Shown here one piece after another: positions 36,433 through 45,728 of a stretch of 64,000 nt of DNA. The position numbers and the translations under genes were made by a program. Origin of the DNA: Sphingorhabdus sp. EL138. Lineage in GTDB: Bacteria; Pseudomonadota; Alphaproteobacteria; Sphingomonadales; Sphingomonadaceae. The notes under the pieces are model-generated. The model did no database searches, was not told the origin of the DNA, and saw nothing but the letters and a program-made list of their open reading frames with translations. Where the stretch lies: positions 42,569-106,568 of the forward strand of contig NZ_CAMCWY010000007.1 in assembly GCF_945882965.1 (NCBI RefSeq), written 5' to 3'. Every line of letters starts with the position of its first letter. The stretch's first letter is position 1.

Positions 36433-36824
36433 GCAAGGTGATCGCGGAACCAGGCCGTTAGTTCTTTTTCGGACAATTCACCCTCGGCGAAAGCCAAAAC
36501 AATGCGTGTCGCGTCCTGTGGGTCGAATGTCAGTGCATGCCCGTTGAGCGCCAAAAACAAACGCGCAAGTACCCATGCTGTGCGTTTGTTGCCATCGGCA
36601 AAAGGATGGTTCCGAGCAACACCATAAGCATAAGCCGCTGCCAGTGCAGCGGGATCGTCCGTGCCATAATTCCACTGGTTCACGGGTCGTCCTAATGCCG
36701 AGTCCAGCAAGTTGGAATCGCGCACACCGCTAATCCCGCCATGCTCGGCAATCTGCCGGTCGTGGATGGCAAGCGCATCGCGTGCGTCGAGCCAATGGGG
36801 CTCAATTCGAATGGCCGGTGGCAA
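36429..36824 (-). CDS. doc: Doc-type toxin of the Fic/Doc family
   Basis: A 131-residue death-on-curing toxin homologue. The active motif is HPFADGNKRTAWV, matching HxFx(D/N)(A/G)NKR of Doc. Phage P1 Doc phosphorylates elongation factor Tu to halt translation. The N-terminal DRQIAEHGGISGVRDSNLLDSALGRP and PAALAAAYAYGVARNH are also conserved. It lies 9 nt after an AbrB/MazE-type antitoxin gene on the same strand, forming a two-gene addiction module. The frame and key residues are intact. Convergent with the DUF885 gene, with which it shares 4 bases. Confidence 0.9.
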   Translation of the reverse strand: MPPAIRIEPHWLDARDALAIHDRQIAEHGGISGVRDSNLLDSALGRPVNQWNYGTDDPAALAAAYAYGVARNHPFADGNKRTAWVLARLFLALNGHALTFDPQDATRIVLAFAEGELSEKELTAWFRDHLA

Positions 36825-36833
36825 TTGCGGCCC

Positions 36834-37061
36834 TTACTGCGCCAACACGCGCAATATGTCGCGGTCCTCACGCATGATCGTTTCAGCCAACGCCATCTTT
36901 GTCTCAAAGCCGAGGTCGCTTGGGGTAAGGTGAAAGCCGTTAGCGGTTTCCGTCAGATACAGGTCGTCGCCAAGCGACACCCGCAGCTTGGCGAGTATCT
37001 CTTTGGGAAGAATCATACCGGCGCTGTTGCCGACTTTTATAACTTTAATTGGCTTGTTCAT
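36834..37061 (-). CDS. AbrB/MazE-type antitoxin
   Basis: A 75-residue protein with the swapped-hairpin AbrB DNA-binding fold: KPIKVIKVGNSAGMILPKEILAKLRVSLGDDLYLTETANGFHLTP. It would bind its own promoter and, through the C-terminal helix, neutralise the Doc toxin encoded 9 nt downstream. ATG 37061 (MNKPIKV) is chosen over one at 37079, since it begins exactly at the fold. Doc toxins are more often paired with Phd antitoxins; pairing with an AbrB-type protein is a recognised alternative arrangement. Confidence 0.87.
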   Translation of the reverse strand: MNKPIKVIKVGNSAGMILPKEILAKLRVSLGDDLYLTETANGFHLTPSDLGFETKMALAETIMREDRDILRVLAQ

Positions 37062-37266
37062 ACATATGTTATAACGCAAACATTGCTACAACTGCAAGTC
37101 CGGCATATTGACATTCACCGATTGCGAAATCATGTTGGCCGTGCCGAAGATCGCCATAAAGCTGATGTCGGTTGCATCGGTCATTTACCAGAGCCGCGCA
37201 AGCTCTCGCAAAGTGCATTTTGACGGGCTGTGCGGTGGCATAGTGTAAACTGGAATATCCCGAACG

Positions 37267-38271
37267 ATGCGCCTGTTTTTTGATCCCCGCCAGCTTGACC
37301 ATGCGCCGGTTCAAGAGCTCCATAATGGTGCGTTCGTCCCTTATGCCGAAACGCCCGCACGCGCATAGGCGCTATGTGCACGCGTGCCCGCTACGGCACG
37401 GCCCACCGAGCATGGAGAGGCACCGATATTGGCGGTGCATGATGCTGGTTACATCGCATATCTCAAGACTGCGCATGACCGTTGGGTTGCCGCCGGACGG
37501 TCAGGTGATGTGATGGGCTATATATGGCCAGTGGTGCGTTGGCGCGCGTTGGACTTAAAGCGTATTGACGCCTTGGCCGGTCGCTACAGCATGGACAGCT
37601 CTACGCCATTGACCGCCGATAGCTGGACGTCGGCCTATTGGAGCACGCAGTCGGCCTTGTCGGCGCTTGATGCGGTGCTGGCTGGCGACCGCGTTGCCAC
37701 CGCTTTGTGCCGTCCGCCGGGGCATCATGCAGGGGCCGACTATCTTGGCGGATATTGCTTCATCAATCAGGCAGCGGTTGCGGCGCAAGCGGCGCGCGAC
37801 GCAGGTATCGCGCGCGTGGCCATTCTCGACATTGACTATCATCATGGCAACGGCACGCAGGACATTTTCTGGGACCGGGGCGATGTTTTTTATGCCTCTG
37901 TCCACGCAGATCCGGCGACCGATTTCCCGTTTTACTGGGGCCATGCCGATGAAGTCGGCGACGGCGCGGGGGCAGGCGCAACGCTGAATCTGCCATTGCT
38001 GCAAGGGACAACGCTCGATGCCTTTTGCGCCGCACAAGCGACAGCGCTAGACGCCATTGCCCGGTTTGACCCCGGCTTGCTGATTGTCAGCTTCGGCGCG
38101 GATACGTTTGAACGCGACCCCATCGCCAATTTCGCACTGAAGACATCGGATTATGCCACGCTGGCCAGGGACATTGCCGCGACCGGATTGCCGACAGTTG
38201 TCCTGACCGAAGGCGGCTATGCGGTCGATAATTTGGGCGAAAATCTCGGCAGCTTTTTAAGCGGGTTTTGA
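37267..38271 (+). pseudogene. histone deacetylase-family (acetylpolyamine amidohydrolase-like) gene with an in-frame amber codon
   Basis: From ATG 37267 the frame reads MRLFFDPRQLDHAPVQELH and continues to codon 33, then meets TAG at 37366-37368. The very same frame goes on with ALCARVPATARPTEHGEAPILAVHD and the complete zinc amidohydrolase core: PPGHHAGADYLGGYCFINQAA, ILDIDYHHGNGTQ, and GADTFERDP plus EGGYAVDNLG. All catalytic His and Asp residues look present. Loss by one point mutation (for example from CAG or GAG) is the simplest view. A GTG at 37384 could restart translation of a protein lacking about 39 residues of the N-terminus, so residual function is possible. Confidence 0.85.
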
Positions 38272-38290
38272 AGCTGCGTTTCTGTTGCTC

Positions 38291-38321
38291 AAAAGAAAAG
38301 GGCGGCCATCTCTGACCGCCC
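38291..38321 (-). terminator. rho-independent terminator after etfA
   Basis: On the minus strand GGGCGG (38321-38316) pairs with CCGCCC (38305-38300) with a partial inner extension, followed by TTTTCTTTT. It ends the etfBA transcript. Confidence 0.8.
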
Positions 38322-38345
38322 CCTTAAAGCTCAAATTGAACGTAC

Positions 38346-39275
38346 TTACAGCTTGCCAACCATTTCAGGCACGACGGTAAACAGGTCGCCGACAAGGCCG
38401 ATATCTGCCACTTGGAATATCGGGGCGTCTTCGTCCTTATTGATGGCGATGATAACCTTGGAGTCCTTCATGCCGGCCAGATGCTGGATAGCGCCGGAGA
38501 TGCCGACCGCGACATATACTTCTGGCGCGACGATCTTACCCGTTTGGCCAACCTGATAGTCATTGGGCACAAAGCCTGCGTCCACGGCCGCGCGGCTTGC
38601 GCCAACGCCTGCGCCAAGCTTGTCCGCCAAAGGCAAGATGGTTGCCGCAAAAGTGTCCGCATCCTTCAACGCACGACCGCCCGATACGATGATCTTGGCA
38701 GATGTGAGTTCAGGGCGTTCTTGCTTAGCAATCTCTGCCGAGATGAACGTCGAGGTGCCAGCATCGCCTGTACTTGCAACCGCTGCGATCGTCGCCGAAC
38801 CGCTGCTTTCTTGTGCCTTGGCAAAGGCCGTGCCGCGCACAGTGATAACCTTCTTGGCATCTGACGACTGCACCGTGGCAATCGCGTTACCGGCATAGAT
38901 CGGGCGCGTGAACGTGTCCGCGCTTTCAACGCTGAGGATGTCCGAGATTTGCATGACATCCAGCAAAGCCGCAACGCGTGGTGCGATGTTCTTGCCGTTC
39001 GATGTTGCAGGCGCCAAAAACGCGTCATAGCTTGCCATCAATGACGCAACCAAGGGCGCGACATTTTCGGCCAATTGCTGCGCATAAGCCGCATCATCGG
39101 CAACATGCACGGTGGTCACGCCCGCAATCTTGGCAGCCGCTTCGGCAACCGCGCCGCAGCCAGAGCCTGCAACGAGGATATGCACTTCGCCAATTTGCGA
39201 TGCAGCGGTGACGACGGCCAATGTTGCATCCTTCAACGATGCATTGTCATGTTCGGCATAAACGAGGGTCTTCAT
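38346..39275 (-). CDS. etfA: electron transfer flavoprotein, alpha subunit
   Basis: A 309-residue FAD-binding subunit of ETF, which collects electrons from acyl-CoA dehydrogenases and passes them to ETF-quinone oxidoreductase. The C-terminal FAD domain is clear: [41 protein letters not shown], and the signature [34 protein letters not shown]. It overlaps etfB by ATGA and is followed by a strong terminator. Length is normal. Confidence 0.97.
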   Translation of the reverse strand: MKTLVYAEHDNASLKDATLAVVTAASQIGEVHILVAGSGCGAVAEAAAKIAGVTTVHVADDAAYAQQLAENVAPLVASLMASYDAFLAPATSNGKNIAPRVAALLDVMQISDILSVESADTFTRPIYAGNAIATVQSSDAKKVITVRGTAFAKAQESSGSATIAAVASTGDAGTSTFISAEIAKQERPELTSAKIIVSGGRALKDADTFAATILPLADKLGAGVGASRAAVDAGFVPNDYQVGQTGKIVAPEVYVAVGISGAIQHLAGMKDSKVIIAINKDEDAPIFQVADIGLVGDLFTVVPEMVGKL

Positions 39276-40018
39276 GCGGCCACTCCCATTTCCTTAAGCT
39301 TTGCAACCAACGCATCGACGTCGGCAACCTTGATACCTGCGCTGCGCACAGGTGGCTCGATTACCTTCAACGTCTTAAGGCGTGGGCTGACGTCGACGCC
39401 ATAATCGGCAGGGGTTTTCTGCGCGAGTGGCTTGGACTTTGCCTTCATGATGTTTGGCAACGACGCATAACGTGGTTCGTTCAAGCGCAAATCCGTCGTG
39501 ATGATTGCTGGCATCTTCAACGCCACGGTCTGCAAACCGCCATCGACTTCGCGTGCGACATGCACTGCATCGCCCGATACATTTACCGTATTGGCAAATG
39601 TGCCCTGCGGACGCCCCGTCAACGCAGCGAGCATTTGGCCTGTCTGGTTGCTATCATCGTCAATCGCTTGCTTGCCCAATATGACAAGGCCGGGCTGTTC
39701 TTCGCCCATGATCTTTGCAAGGATCTTGGCAACGCCCAAAGGCTCAACATCTTCAGCAACAACCAAGATCGCGCGATCCGCGCCCATGGCCAAGGCCGTG
39801 CGCAGCGTCTCTTGCGCCTTGTCCGGCCCAATCGACACCGCGATAACCTCGGTTGCAACACCCTTTTCACGCAAACGCAGCGCTTCTTCCACCGCAATCT
39901 CGTCAAACGGGTTCATGCTCATTTTGACATTCGCCAAATCCACACCCAAACCATCAGGCTTAACCCGCGGCTTTACGTTATAATCGATGACCCGCTTCAC
40001 GGGGACGATGATCTTCAT
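39272..40018 (-). CDS. etfB: electron transfer flavoprotein, beta subunit
   Basis: The 248-residue AMP-binding partner of EtfA. It begins [23 protein letters not shown] and contains [37 protein letters not shown] and the ETF beta signature [41 protein letters not shown]. It is the first gene of etfBA and is preceded by a promoter region holding a 24-bp near-perfect palindrome, so a dedicated regulator is likely. sucC lies upstream on the same strand but downstream of none of these signals. Confidence 0.97.
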   Translation of the reverse strand: MKIIVPVKRVIDYNVKPRVKPDGLGVDLANVKMSMNPFDEIAVEEALRLREKGVATEVIAVSIGPDKAQETLRTALAMGADRAILVVAEDVEPLGVAKILAKIMGEEQPGLVILGKQAIDDDSNQTGQMLAALTGRPQGTFANTVNVSGDAVHVAREVDGGLQTVALKMPAIITTDLRLNEPRYASLPNIMKAKSKPLAQKTPADYGVDVSPRLKTLKVIEPPVRSAGIKVADVDALVAKLKEMGVAA

Positions 40019-40083
40019 GTGCTCATCCTTCCATACCGACTCAATAAGGCAATTGGATGCCTGCTTAAACTGTTGCGCCTATG

Positions 40084-40107
40084 CTTAACGTTTACGTGAA
40101 CGTCAAG
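40084..40107 (-). promoter_or_regulatory. 24-bp near-palindrome over the etfBA promoter
   Basis: The two 12-bp arms match their complements at 20 of 24 positions (pattern CTTRACGTTYACGTRAACGTYAAG over the whole site). On the minus strand its edge forms a -35-like TTGACG, and CATAGG at a 17-bp spacing could be a weak -10, so the symmetry fills the promoter spacer. The ACGT-rich dyad resembles, from memory, operators of LiuR-type MerR regulators of acyl-CoA catabolism, which would suit etf genes. That link is inference. Confidence 0.55.
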
Positions 40108-40185
40108 TGCCTGATCTACACACCCTGCCAAGCGTTTAACATGCTGACGATTCTTGCACCTTGCAGGAACCGCCAGAAGTCAATT

Positions 40186-41394
40186 TTACGCCGCCTTGCG
40201 TACTTCAGCGACTATTTTCTCCGCCGCATCGCCCAAATCATTGGCCGATACGATGGGCAAGCCGCTATTGGCCAAAATGTCTTTGCCCTGCTGCACATTG
40301 GTGCCTTCAAGGCGCACCACGAGCGGCACTAACAGATTCACTTCCTTGGCCGCAGCAACAATACCATCGGCGATGATGTCGCATTTCATGATGCCACCGA
40401 AAATGTTCACGAGGATACCCTTTACGGCGGGGTCCTTCAGAATGATCTTGAAGGCGGCCGTGACCTTTTCCTTCGATGCGCCGCCGCCCACGTCCAAGAA
40501 GTTGGCAGGGAATTCACCGTTCAGCTTGATGATGTCCATAGTTGCCATGGCAAGGCCCGCACCATTGACCATGCAGCCAATGTTGCCGTCCAGTTTAATG
40601 TACGCAAGGTCATATTCCGAAGCTTCAACCTCAGCAGGGTCCTCTTCGGTCAAATCGCGTAGTTCGGCGAGATCCTTGTGCCGGAACATCGCATTGCCGT
40701 CAAAACTGACCTTGGCATCAAGCACCAGAAGCTCGTCGCCATTCTTGCCTTCGCAAACCGCAAGCGGGTTGATTTCGATCTGTTCGGCATCGGTGCCGAT
40801 GAACGCGCTGTAGAGGCCAGCAAGCACAGTCTGCGCTTGCTTGGCCAGATCACCAGTCAGGCCAAGCGCCTTGGCAACGCTGCGGCCATGATGGGGTTGC
40901 AGGCCAGCGGCCGGATCAATGACGATGGTGTGGATCTTCTCGGGGCTGTCATGTGCCACGTCTTCGATATTCATGCCGCCTTCGGTCGACGCCACGACGG
41001 CAATACGGCTCGTCGCGCGGTCGACGAGCAAAGCGAGGTAGAATTCCTGCTTAATGTCGGCGCCATCAGTGATGTAGAGGCGATTGACCTGCTTGCCTTC
41101 GGGGCCAGTCTGGATTGTCACCAGCGTGTTGCCAAGCATGTCTTTTGCATGGGCCTCAACCTCATCCAGATTGAAGGCCAAACGCACGCCGCCCTTTGCA
41201 TCGGGTCCAAGTTCCTTGAACTTGCCCTTGCCGCGTCCACCGGCATGAATCTGGGATTTCACCACATAAAGCGGGCCAGGAAGTTGTTTCGCGGCGGCAA
41301 CCGCCTCCTCCACGCTCAACGCCGCAATGCCGGCAGGCACAGCCACACCGAATTTTGCGAGCAGTTCTTTGGCCTGATATTCATGGATATTCAT
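40186..41394 (-). CDS. sucC: succinyl-CoA synthetase, beta subunit
   Basis: The ATP-grasp subunit (402 residues) of the TCA-cycle ligase that makes succinate and ATP or GTP from succinyl-Co[18 protein letters not shown] opens the protein, and [15 protein letters not shown] and the succinate/phosphate region [30 protein letters not shown] and [11 protein letters not shown] are present. ATG 41394 is the family start; an ATG at 41406 adds four residues. The alpha subunit gene sucD is not adjacent here: sucC is followed by 167 bp and then etfB. SucD must come from elsewhere in the genome. Confidence 0.96.
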   Translation of the reverse strand: MNIHEYQAKELLAKFGVAVPAGIAALSVEEAVAAAKQLPGPLYVVKSQIHAGGRGKGKFKELGPDAKGGVRLAFNLDEVEAHAKDMLGNTLVTIQTGPEGKQVNRLYITDGADIKQEFYLALLVDRATSRIAVVASTEGGMNIEDVAHDSPEKIHTIVIDPAAGLQPHHGRSVAKALGLTGDLAKQAQTVLAGLYSAFIGTDAEQIEINPLAVCEGKNGDELLVLDAKVSFDGNAMFRHKDLAELRDLTEEDPAEVEASEYDLAYIKLDGNIGCMVNGAGLAMATMDIIKLNGEFPANFLDVGGGASKEKVTAAFKIILKDPAVKGILVNIFGGIMKCDIIADGIVAAAKEVNLLVPLVVRLEGTNVQQGKDILANSGLPIVSANDLGDAAEKIVAEVRKAA

Positions 41395-41523
41395 GGGAGA
41401 TTGCATCCTTGCAAATGGAAAGTATCGCCGGTCGCTTAAGCACAGAAGGGCATTGAATGGAAGGGCTTGCGCTCATGTTTTTTGGTTCACGCACAGGGGC
41501 AGAGCGTGCGGAGAATCTGTACT

Positions 41524-41561
41524 AATTTTTGCGTCATTCACGCAGCTGCGTGCAAAAATTC
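41524..41561 (-). terminator. nested inverted repeat after the HAD gene
   Basis: AATTTTTGC (41524-41532) pairs with GCAAAAATT (41553-41561), and a perfect 14-bp palindrome, CACGCAGCTGCGTG (41539-41552), lies within. It starts at the HAD stop codon and precedes sucC. It could terminate the HAD transcript or protect its 3' end, or be an operator for sucC. Confidence 0.45.
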
Positions 41562-42171
41562 AATGTAATAAATCGAGGGCAAGCAATTCACGACGAAGTG
41601 AATTGGCGTCCATAAAGTGATGGGCAACAAAACCGTTTTGGCGCGCGCTGATGACATTGTCATGATTATCGTCGATAAAAATCGCCTCGCCCGGCTTTAG
41701 TCCGAAACGCTGCAACGCCAGCGCGTAAATGGCTGGGTCCGGCTTCACCAATTTTTCGACTCCTGATACAATTATGTCCTGAAAACGGTCGAATATCGGC
41801 TCTGTCGGACGGAAACTATCCCAGAATTCTGCGCCGAAATTGGTGATCGCAAATAACGGCACATCGCGTTCGGCGAGTTCCTCTATAATCTCCAGCGACC
41901 CTGTGATGGGCCCGGGAATGGTTTCATTGAAACGGCTGGCGTAAGCCGCAATCCAAGCTGCATATTTTGGAAATTCAGCGACCCGCTCGGCAACCATATC
42001 GTCCAAAGCGCGACCCGCATCATGTTGAAAATGCCATTGCGGCGTCACAATGACTGTGACGAAATATTCCAGCTCGTCCTTGTCCGTGATCAGCTTTGCA
42101 AAAAGATGCCTGAGATCCCATTCAAAAAGCACTTTGCCGACATCAAAGACCGCAGTGGTTATTTTGGTCAT
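41560..42171 (-). CDS. HAD-superfamily phosphatase
   Basis: A 203-residue haloacid dehalogenase-type hydrolase. Motif I is AVFDVGKVLFEW, with the nucleophilic Asp but Gly at the +2 position, as in the YihX/epoxide-hydrolase-N-terminal-like subgroup. Motif II is LFAITNFG. Motif III Lys is in GVEKLVKPDPAIY, and motif IV is AIFIDDNHDNV. It probably hydrolyses a sugar phosphate such as glucose-1-phosphate, judging from relatives. ATG 42171 is used; 42180 gives three more residues. It follows rpmJ with a terminator in between. Confidence 0.87.
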   Translation of the reverse strand: MTKITTAVFDVGKVLFEWDLRHLFAKLITDKDELEYFVTVIVTPQWHFQHDAGRALDDMVAERVAEFPKYAAWIAAYASRFNETIPGPITGSLEIIEELAERDVPLFAITNFGAEFWDSFRPTEPIFDRFQDIIVSGVEKLVKPDPAIYALALQRFGLKPGEAIFIDDNHDNVISARQNGFVAHHFMDANSLRRELLALDLLH

Positions 42172-42216
42172 GCATACCACCTCTTCGCAGAAGGGATTTT
42201 GTCGAGGTTAAGGCGC

Positions 42217-42249
42217 AAAAAAACCGCCCACGAGTCAGATCCGGAGCGG
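42217..42249 (-). terminator. rho-independent terminator after rpmJ
   Basis: On the minus strand CCGCTC (42249-42244) pairs with GGGCGG (42229-42224), one pair being G-U, and is followed by seven T residues. It ends the rpmJ transcript 46 nt after the stop. Confidence 0.7.
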
Positions 42250-42294
42250 CATTTTGCCTGATCCAACCGCCCGCATCGCGCAGGCAGGGCCAAA

Positions 42295-42420
42295 TTAACC
42301 CTGGCGCGCCTTGAAGCGTGGCTGGGTCTTGTTGATGACATAGGTGCGGCCACGGCGGCGAATCACGCGGTTATCGCGATGGCGGCCCTTGAGCGACTTA
42401 AGAGAATTAACGACTTTCAT
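42295..42420 (-). CDS. rpmJ: 50S ribosomal protein L36, 41-residue Cys-free form
   Basis: A short ribosomal protein of 41 residues read on the minus strand from ATG 42420: [19 protein letters not shown], then [22 protein letters not shown]. It lacks the four zinc-binding Cys/His residues of the 37-residue form, so it is the zinc-independent (YkgO-like) type that is usual as the sole copy in this lineage. It stands alone with its own terminator, apart from the main ribosomal operons. Confidence 0.95.
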   Translation of the reverse strand: MKVVNSLKSLKGRHRDNRVIRRRGRTYVINKTQPRFKARQG

Positions 42421-42573
42421 CGGATTTACCCGTCTAATAAATGCAAGAAGCTTGAATTGAAGGCGCGCTCCTATGGGTCGGGCACCGGAAAGTCAAGCGG
42501 GATTGGCCCTTTTTGCGGATTCGGCCCCCATACATGGCTTGATATGCAATATGACAAGCCTAAGGATAGGTGC

Positions 42574-43173
42574 ATGATGAAAATTGTCCGAATTTTGCCA
42601 CTTATCATACTTTCTGTGTTGACCGCTTGCGTCGTGCCAACGGGACCAGTCGAGGTTACCCGCTTCAACCGCGCTGCCGAAGGGGTGTCCTATGGCAAGG
42701 GAAGTTTCATGGTCACGCTCACGGGCGAATCGGCTTCGGACCGGTCACTTGCCGGATCGCCCTATCTGGCCGCTGTGGCGCGCGAGATGCAGCACATTGG
42801 CTATGGCGACACTATAAACAACGCGGACTTCATGGCCGAAGTGCGTTTTGGCACAACCGTGATCCGCCCCGACGGCCCTGTGCCCGCGCCCGTGTCGGTT
42901 GGCGTCGGAGGGTCGACAGGTAGCTATGGATCGGGGGCGGGTGTTAGCCTTGGTTTCAATCTGGCTAGCGGTTCAGCGGCGCAGTTACAATCCAGCTTGG
43001 CCGTCCGCATATTGCGGCGCAGCGACCAAGTGGTGATTTGGGAAGGTACGGCGGTGCAATCTGCCAAGGCCGGCTCACCCGCCGCGCAACCTGGCATCGC
43101 TGCATCAAAATTGGCCGAAGCCTTGTTTAAGGACTTCCCCGGCGTGTCGGGGGAGACTATCCGCGTGCCATAA
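42574..43173 (+). CDS. DUF4136-like lipoprotein
   Basis: A 199-residue exported protein. A signal peptide ([18 protein letters not shown]) ends in a lipobox Cys. The mature part has an N-terminal strand region ([21 protein letters not shown]), a middle stretch [20 protein letters not shown], a Gly/Ser-rich segment ([19 protein letters not shown]) and a C-terminal [35 protein letters not shown], which resembles DUF4136 proteins. AGGATAGG precedes the start; ATG 42577 is an equal alternative. The M14 peptidase gene begins 25 nt downstream. Function unknown, probably outer-membrane associated. Confidence 0.75.
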   Translation: MMKIVRILPLIILSVLTACVVPTGPVEVTRFNRAAEGVSYGKGSFMVTLTGESASDRSLAGSPYLAAVAREMQHIGYGDTINNADFMAEVRFGTTVIRPDGPVPAPVSVGVGGSTGSYGSGAGVSLGFNLASGSAAQLQSSLAVRILRRSDQVVIWEGTAVQSAKAGSPAAQPGIAASKLAEALFKDFPGVSGETIRVP

Positions 43174-43198
43174 ACTTCATTGCGAGAGCGAACCCAAA

Positions 43199-44335
43199 AT
43201 GCCAATTACGGACATCAATGCCGTCTTAGATAGCGGTAACATCATCGTTCATGCCATTGATGGCAATGTTGCGACGCTGGGCATCCGCAAGGACAAGGAT
43301 TCGGAATTCGCCCAATGGTTTCACTTCCGCGTGGCGTCTACCGCAGGCGAAGAACTGGAATTGCGGATTACTGGACTGGAAAGCAGCGCCTATCCCGGTG
43401 GCTGGCCCGATTACCGCGCTTGCGTTTCTGAAGACCGCGATTATTGGGGCCGCGCCGATACGACCTATGACAAGGCGAAGGACGGCGGCACGTTGACCAT
43501 CCGTTACACCCCTGCAAGCGATCTTGCATGCTTTGCTTATTTCGCCCCTTACAGCATGGAACGGCACCATGACTTGATTGCCGAGACGGCATCGCTGGAA
43601 GGCGTGACCTATCGCTGCCTTGGCCATAGCATTGAAGGCCAGCCCATTGATTGCCTCGAAATGGGCCATGGCGATATGCAGGTCTGGCTCTATGCGCGGC
43701 AGCATCCCGGCGAGACTCAGGCCGAATATTGGATGGAAGGCGCCATCGACATGCTGACGGACCTCAGCGACCCGCACACGCGCCTACTGCTCGATAAATG
43801 CCGCTTCCACATTGTACCCAATTGTAATCCGGATGGAAGCTGTCGCGGGCATTTGCGGACCAATTATCTGGGCGTCAACCTGAACCGCGAATGGGCTGAA
43901 CCGTCCGCAGAGCGTAGCCCCGAAGTGTTGTCCATCCGCAACGCCATGGATGAAAAAGGCGTGCATTGGGCCATAGATGTGCATGGCGACGAAGCCATTC
44001 CAGCCGCGTTTATGGCGGGGTTTGAAGGTATTCCTTCATGGACCGATGATCAGGGTGATCGCTATAATGCTTTCATCAACCGCCTTTCGGCGCGCACCCC
44101 CGATTTCCAGACCGAGCTCGGCTACACCAAAGCTGGTCCCGGCAGGGCCAATCTTTCCATGTCCACCAACCAACTGGCCGAACGTTTTGGCCCTTCGCAT
44201 CAGTGCGTCTCCATGACGTTGGAAATGCCCTATAAGGACACCGTCCACGGCAACGACCCCGACCAAGGCTGGTCCCCCGAACGCTGCCGCTTATTGGCCC
44301 GCGAATGCCTCGCGACCCTTGCGGAGATGGTGTAG
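43199..44335 (+). CDS. M14-family zinc carboxypeptidase, cytosolic carboxypeptidase-like
   Basis: A 378-residue metallopeptidase. An N-terminal beta domain (residues 1-120, [37 protein letters not shown]) precedes the catalytic domain. Zinc ligands are His and Glu of [16 protein letters not shown] and His of AIDVHGDE; substrate-binding residues are in [23 protein letters not shown], and the general base Glu lies in TLEMPYKD. This is the M14D layout shared with eukaryotic deglutamylases. No signal peptide is visible, so it acts in the cytoplasm. Physiological substrate unknown. Confidence 0.9.
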   Translation: MPITDINAVLDSGNIIVHAIDGNVATLGIRKDKDSEFAQWFHFRVASTAGEELELRITGLESSAYPGGWPDYRACVSEDRDYWGRADTTYDKAKDGGTLTIRYTPASDLACFAYFAPYSMERHHDLIAETASLEGVTYRCLGHSIEGQPIDCLEMGHGDMQVWLYARQHPGETQAEYWMEGAIDMLTDLSDPHTRLLLDKCRFHIVPNCNPDGSCRGHLRTNYLGVNLNREWAEPSAERSPEVLSIRNAMDEKGVHWAIDVHGDEAIPAAFMAGFEGIPSWTDDQGDRYNAFINRLSARTPDFQTELGYTKAGPGRANLSMSTNQLAERFGPSHQCVSMTLEMPYKDTVHGNDPDQGWSPERCRLLARECLATLAEMV

Positions 44336-44443
44336 ATATAGCTGTGTGCTCGGTCGCGCGCAAAACCCCTTTCAGTTGTTTCATGACCTTGGCGATTTAA
44401 CCAACTTGCGTTAGGGCGTGGGAACATAATTCAGGAGCCTCTC

Positions 44444-45127
44444 ATGCCAAAACTTATCCTCATCCGTCACGGCCAATCGCAATGGAACCTTGAAAACCGC
44501 TTCACTGGCTGGTGGGATGTGGATGTCACCGAAAAAGGTGCGGCAGAGGCTTGGGCGGCAGGCGAGCTTATGAAGGAAAAGGGCATCGCGCCCGACACCG
44601 CCTTTACCAGCGTGCAGACACGGGCAATCAAGACGCTCAATCTGGCGCTTGAGGCGATGGGGCGCCTGTGGGTTCCGGCAACCAAAAATTGGCAGTTGAA
44701 CGAACGGCATTATGGCGGGCTAACGGGTCTCGATAAAGCAGAGACAGCAGCAAAGCATGGCGAAGATCAGGTGAAGATCTGGCGCCGCAGTTTCGACATT
44801 CCGCCGCCGCCGCTTGCGGCAGGGTCGCCATATGATCTTTCGTCTGACCCGCGTTATGCCGGTATCAATATTCCGGCGTCTGAAAGCCTCAAAGACACCA
44901 TCAATCGTGTGCTGCCTTATTGGGACAGCGCGATAGTGCCGGAGTTACAGGCCGGAAAAACCGTATTGATTTCGGCGCATGGCAATAGCCTGCGCGCGCT
45001 CGTCAAGCATTTGTCGGGTATTTCTGATGCGGACATTAACGGCTTGGAAATCCCGACGGGGCAGCCAATTGTGTATGAATTGGATGACCATCTGAACGGT
45101 GAATATTACTATCTGTCCGAGCGTTAA
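44444..45127 (+). CDS. gpmA: 2,3-bisphosphoglycerate-dependent phosphoglycerate mutase
   Basis: Interconverts 3- and 2-phosphoglycerate in glycolysis and gluconeogenesis. The 227-residue protein begins with the phosphohistidine motif [25 protein letters not shown], and has [27 protein letters not shown] and the second catalytic His in [16 protein letters not shown]. Length is typical of the cofactor-dependent enzyme. It has a good upstream AGGAG-like site and about 100 bp before purE. Confidence 0.97.
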   Translation: MPKLILIRHGQSQWNLENRFTGWWDVDVTEKGAAEAWAAGELMKEKGIAPDTAFTSVQTRAIKTLNLALEAMGRLWVPATKNWQLNERHYGGLTGLDKAETAAKHGEDQVKIWRRSFDIPPPPLAAGSPYDLSSDPRYAGINIPASESLKDTINRVLPYWDSAIVPELQAGKTVLISAHGNSLRALVKHLSGISDADINGLEIPTGQPIVYELDDHLNGEYYYLSER

Positions 45128-45230
45128 GTTCGCTTTAACCACTTGGCCGGTTAACGCCTAGTTGCTGGATTGCGCCTTTTGCACCACAAGGCTAAGGCCA
45201 TCGCCAACGAACTTGTCAGGGGAGTGACAT

Positions 45231-45719
45231 ATGACCGACGCAGCGCCGATCATTGGCATCATCATGGGAAGCCGTTCGGACTGGGAAACGATGCGAGAGG
45301 CTTCGGCGACGCTTGCTGCGCTGCACATTCCGCATGAATGCAAAGTGGTGTCTGCGCATCGCACGCCTGAACGTCTTTATGATTACGCCAAAACTGCCGT
45401 TGACCGTGGTCTAAAATGCATCATCGCGGGCGCTGGCGGCGCGGCGCATCTGCCGGGCATGGCAGCATCCATGACGCGCCTGCCCGTGTTGGGCGTACCC
45501 GTACAGTCGAAGGCGCTGGATGGCATGGATAGCCTTTTGTCCATCGTGCAAATGCCCGCTGGCATTCCGGTTGGTGCATTGGCCATCGGCAAAGCGGGCG
45601 CAACAAACGCCGCGCTTTTGGCGGCGGCCATGTTGGCGAATGAAGATGCCGCACTGGCCGAACGGTTGGACGCTTGGCGCGCGGCACAGACGGCCTCAGT
45701 CGCCGAAACGCCTGAATAA
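45231..45719 (+). CDS. purE: N5-carboxyaminoimidazole ribonucleotide mutase
   Basis: Rearranges N5-CAIR to CAIR in purine synthesis. The 162-residue class I PurE has the binding loop [27 protein letters not shown] and [17 protein letters not shown], followed by [31 protein letters not shown] precedes the ATG at 45231. purK follows with a 9-nt gap, so the two act as a pair and their products catalyse consecutive steps. Confidence 0.98.
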   Translation: MTDAAPIIGIIMGSRSDWETMREASATLAALHIPHECKVVSAHRTPERLYDYAKTAVDRGLKCIIAGAGGAAHLPGMAASMTRLPVLGVPVQSKALDGMDSLLSIVQMPAGIPVGALAIGKAGATNAALLAAAMLANEDAALAERLDAWRAAQTASVAETPE

Positions 45720-45728
45720 GGTTCATTT

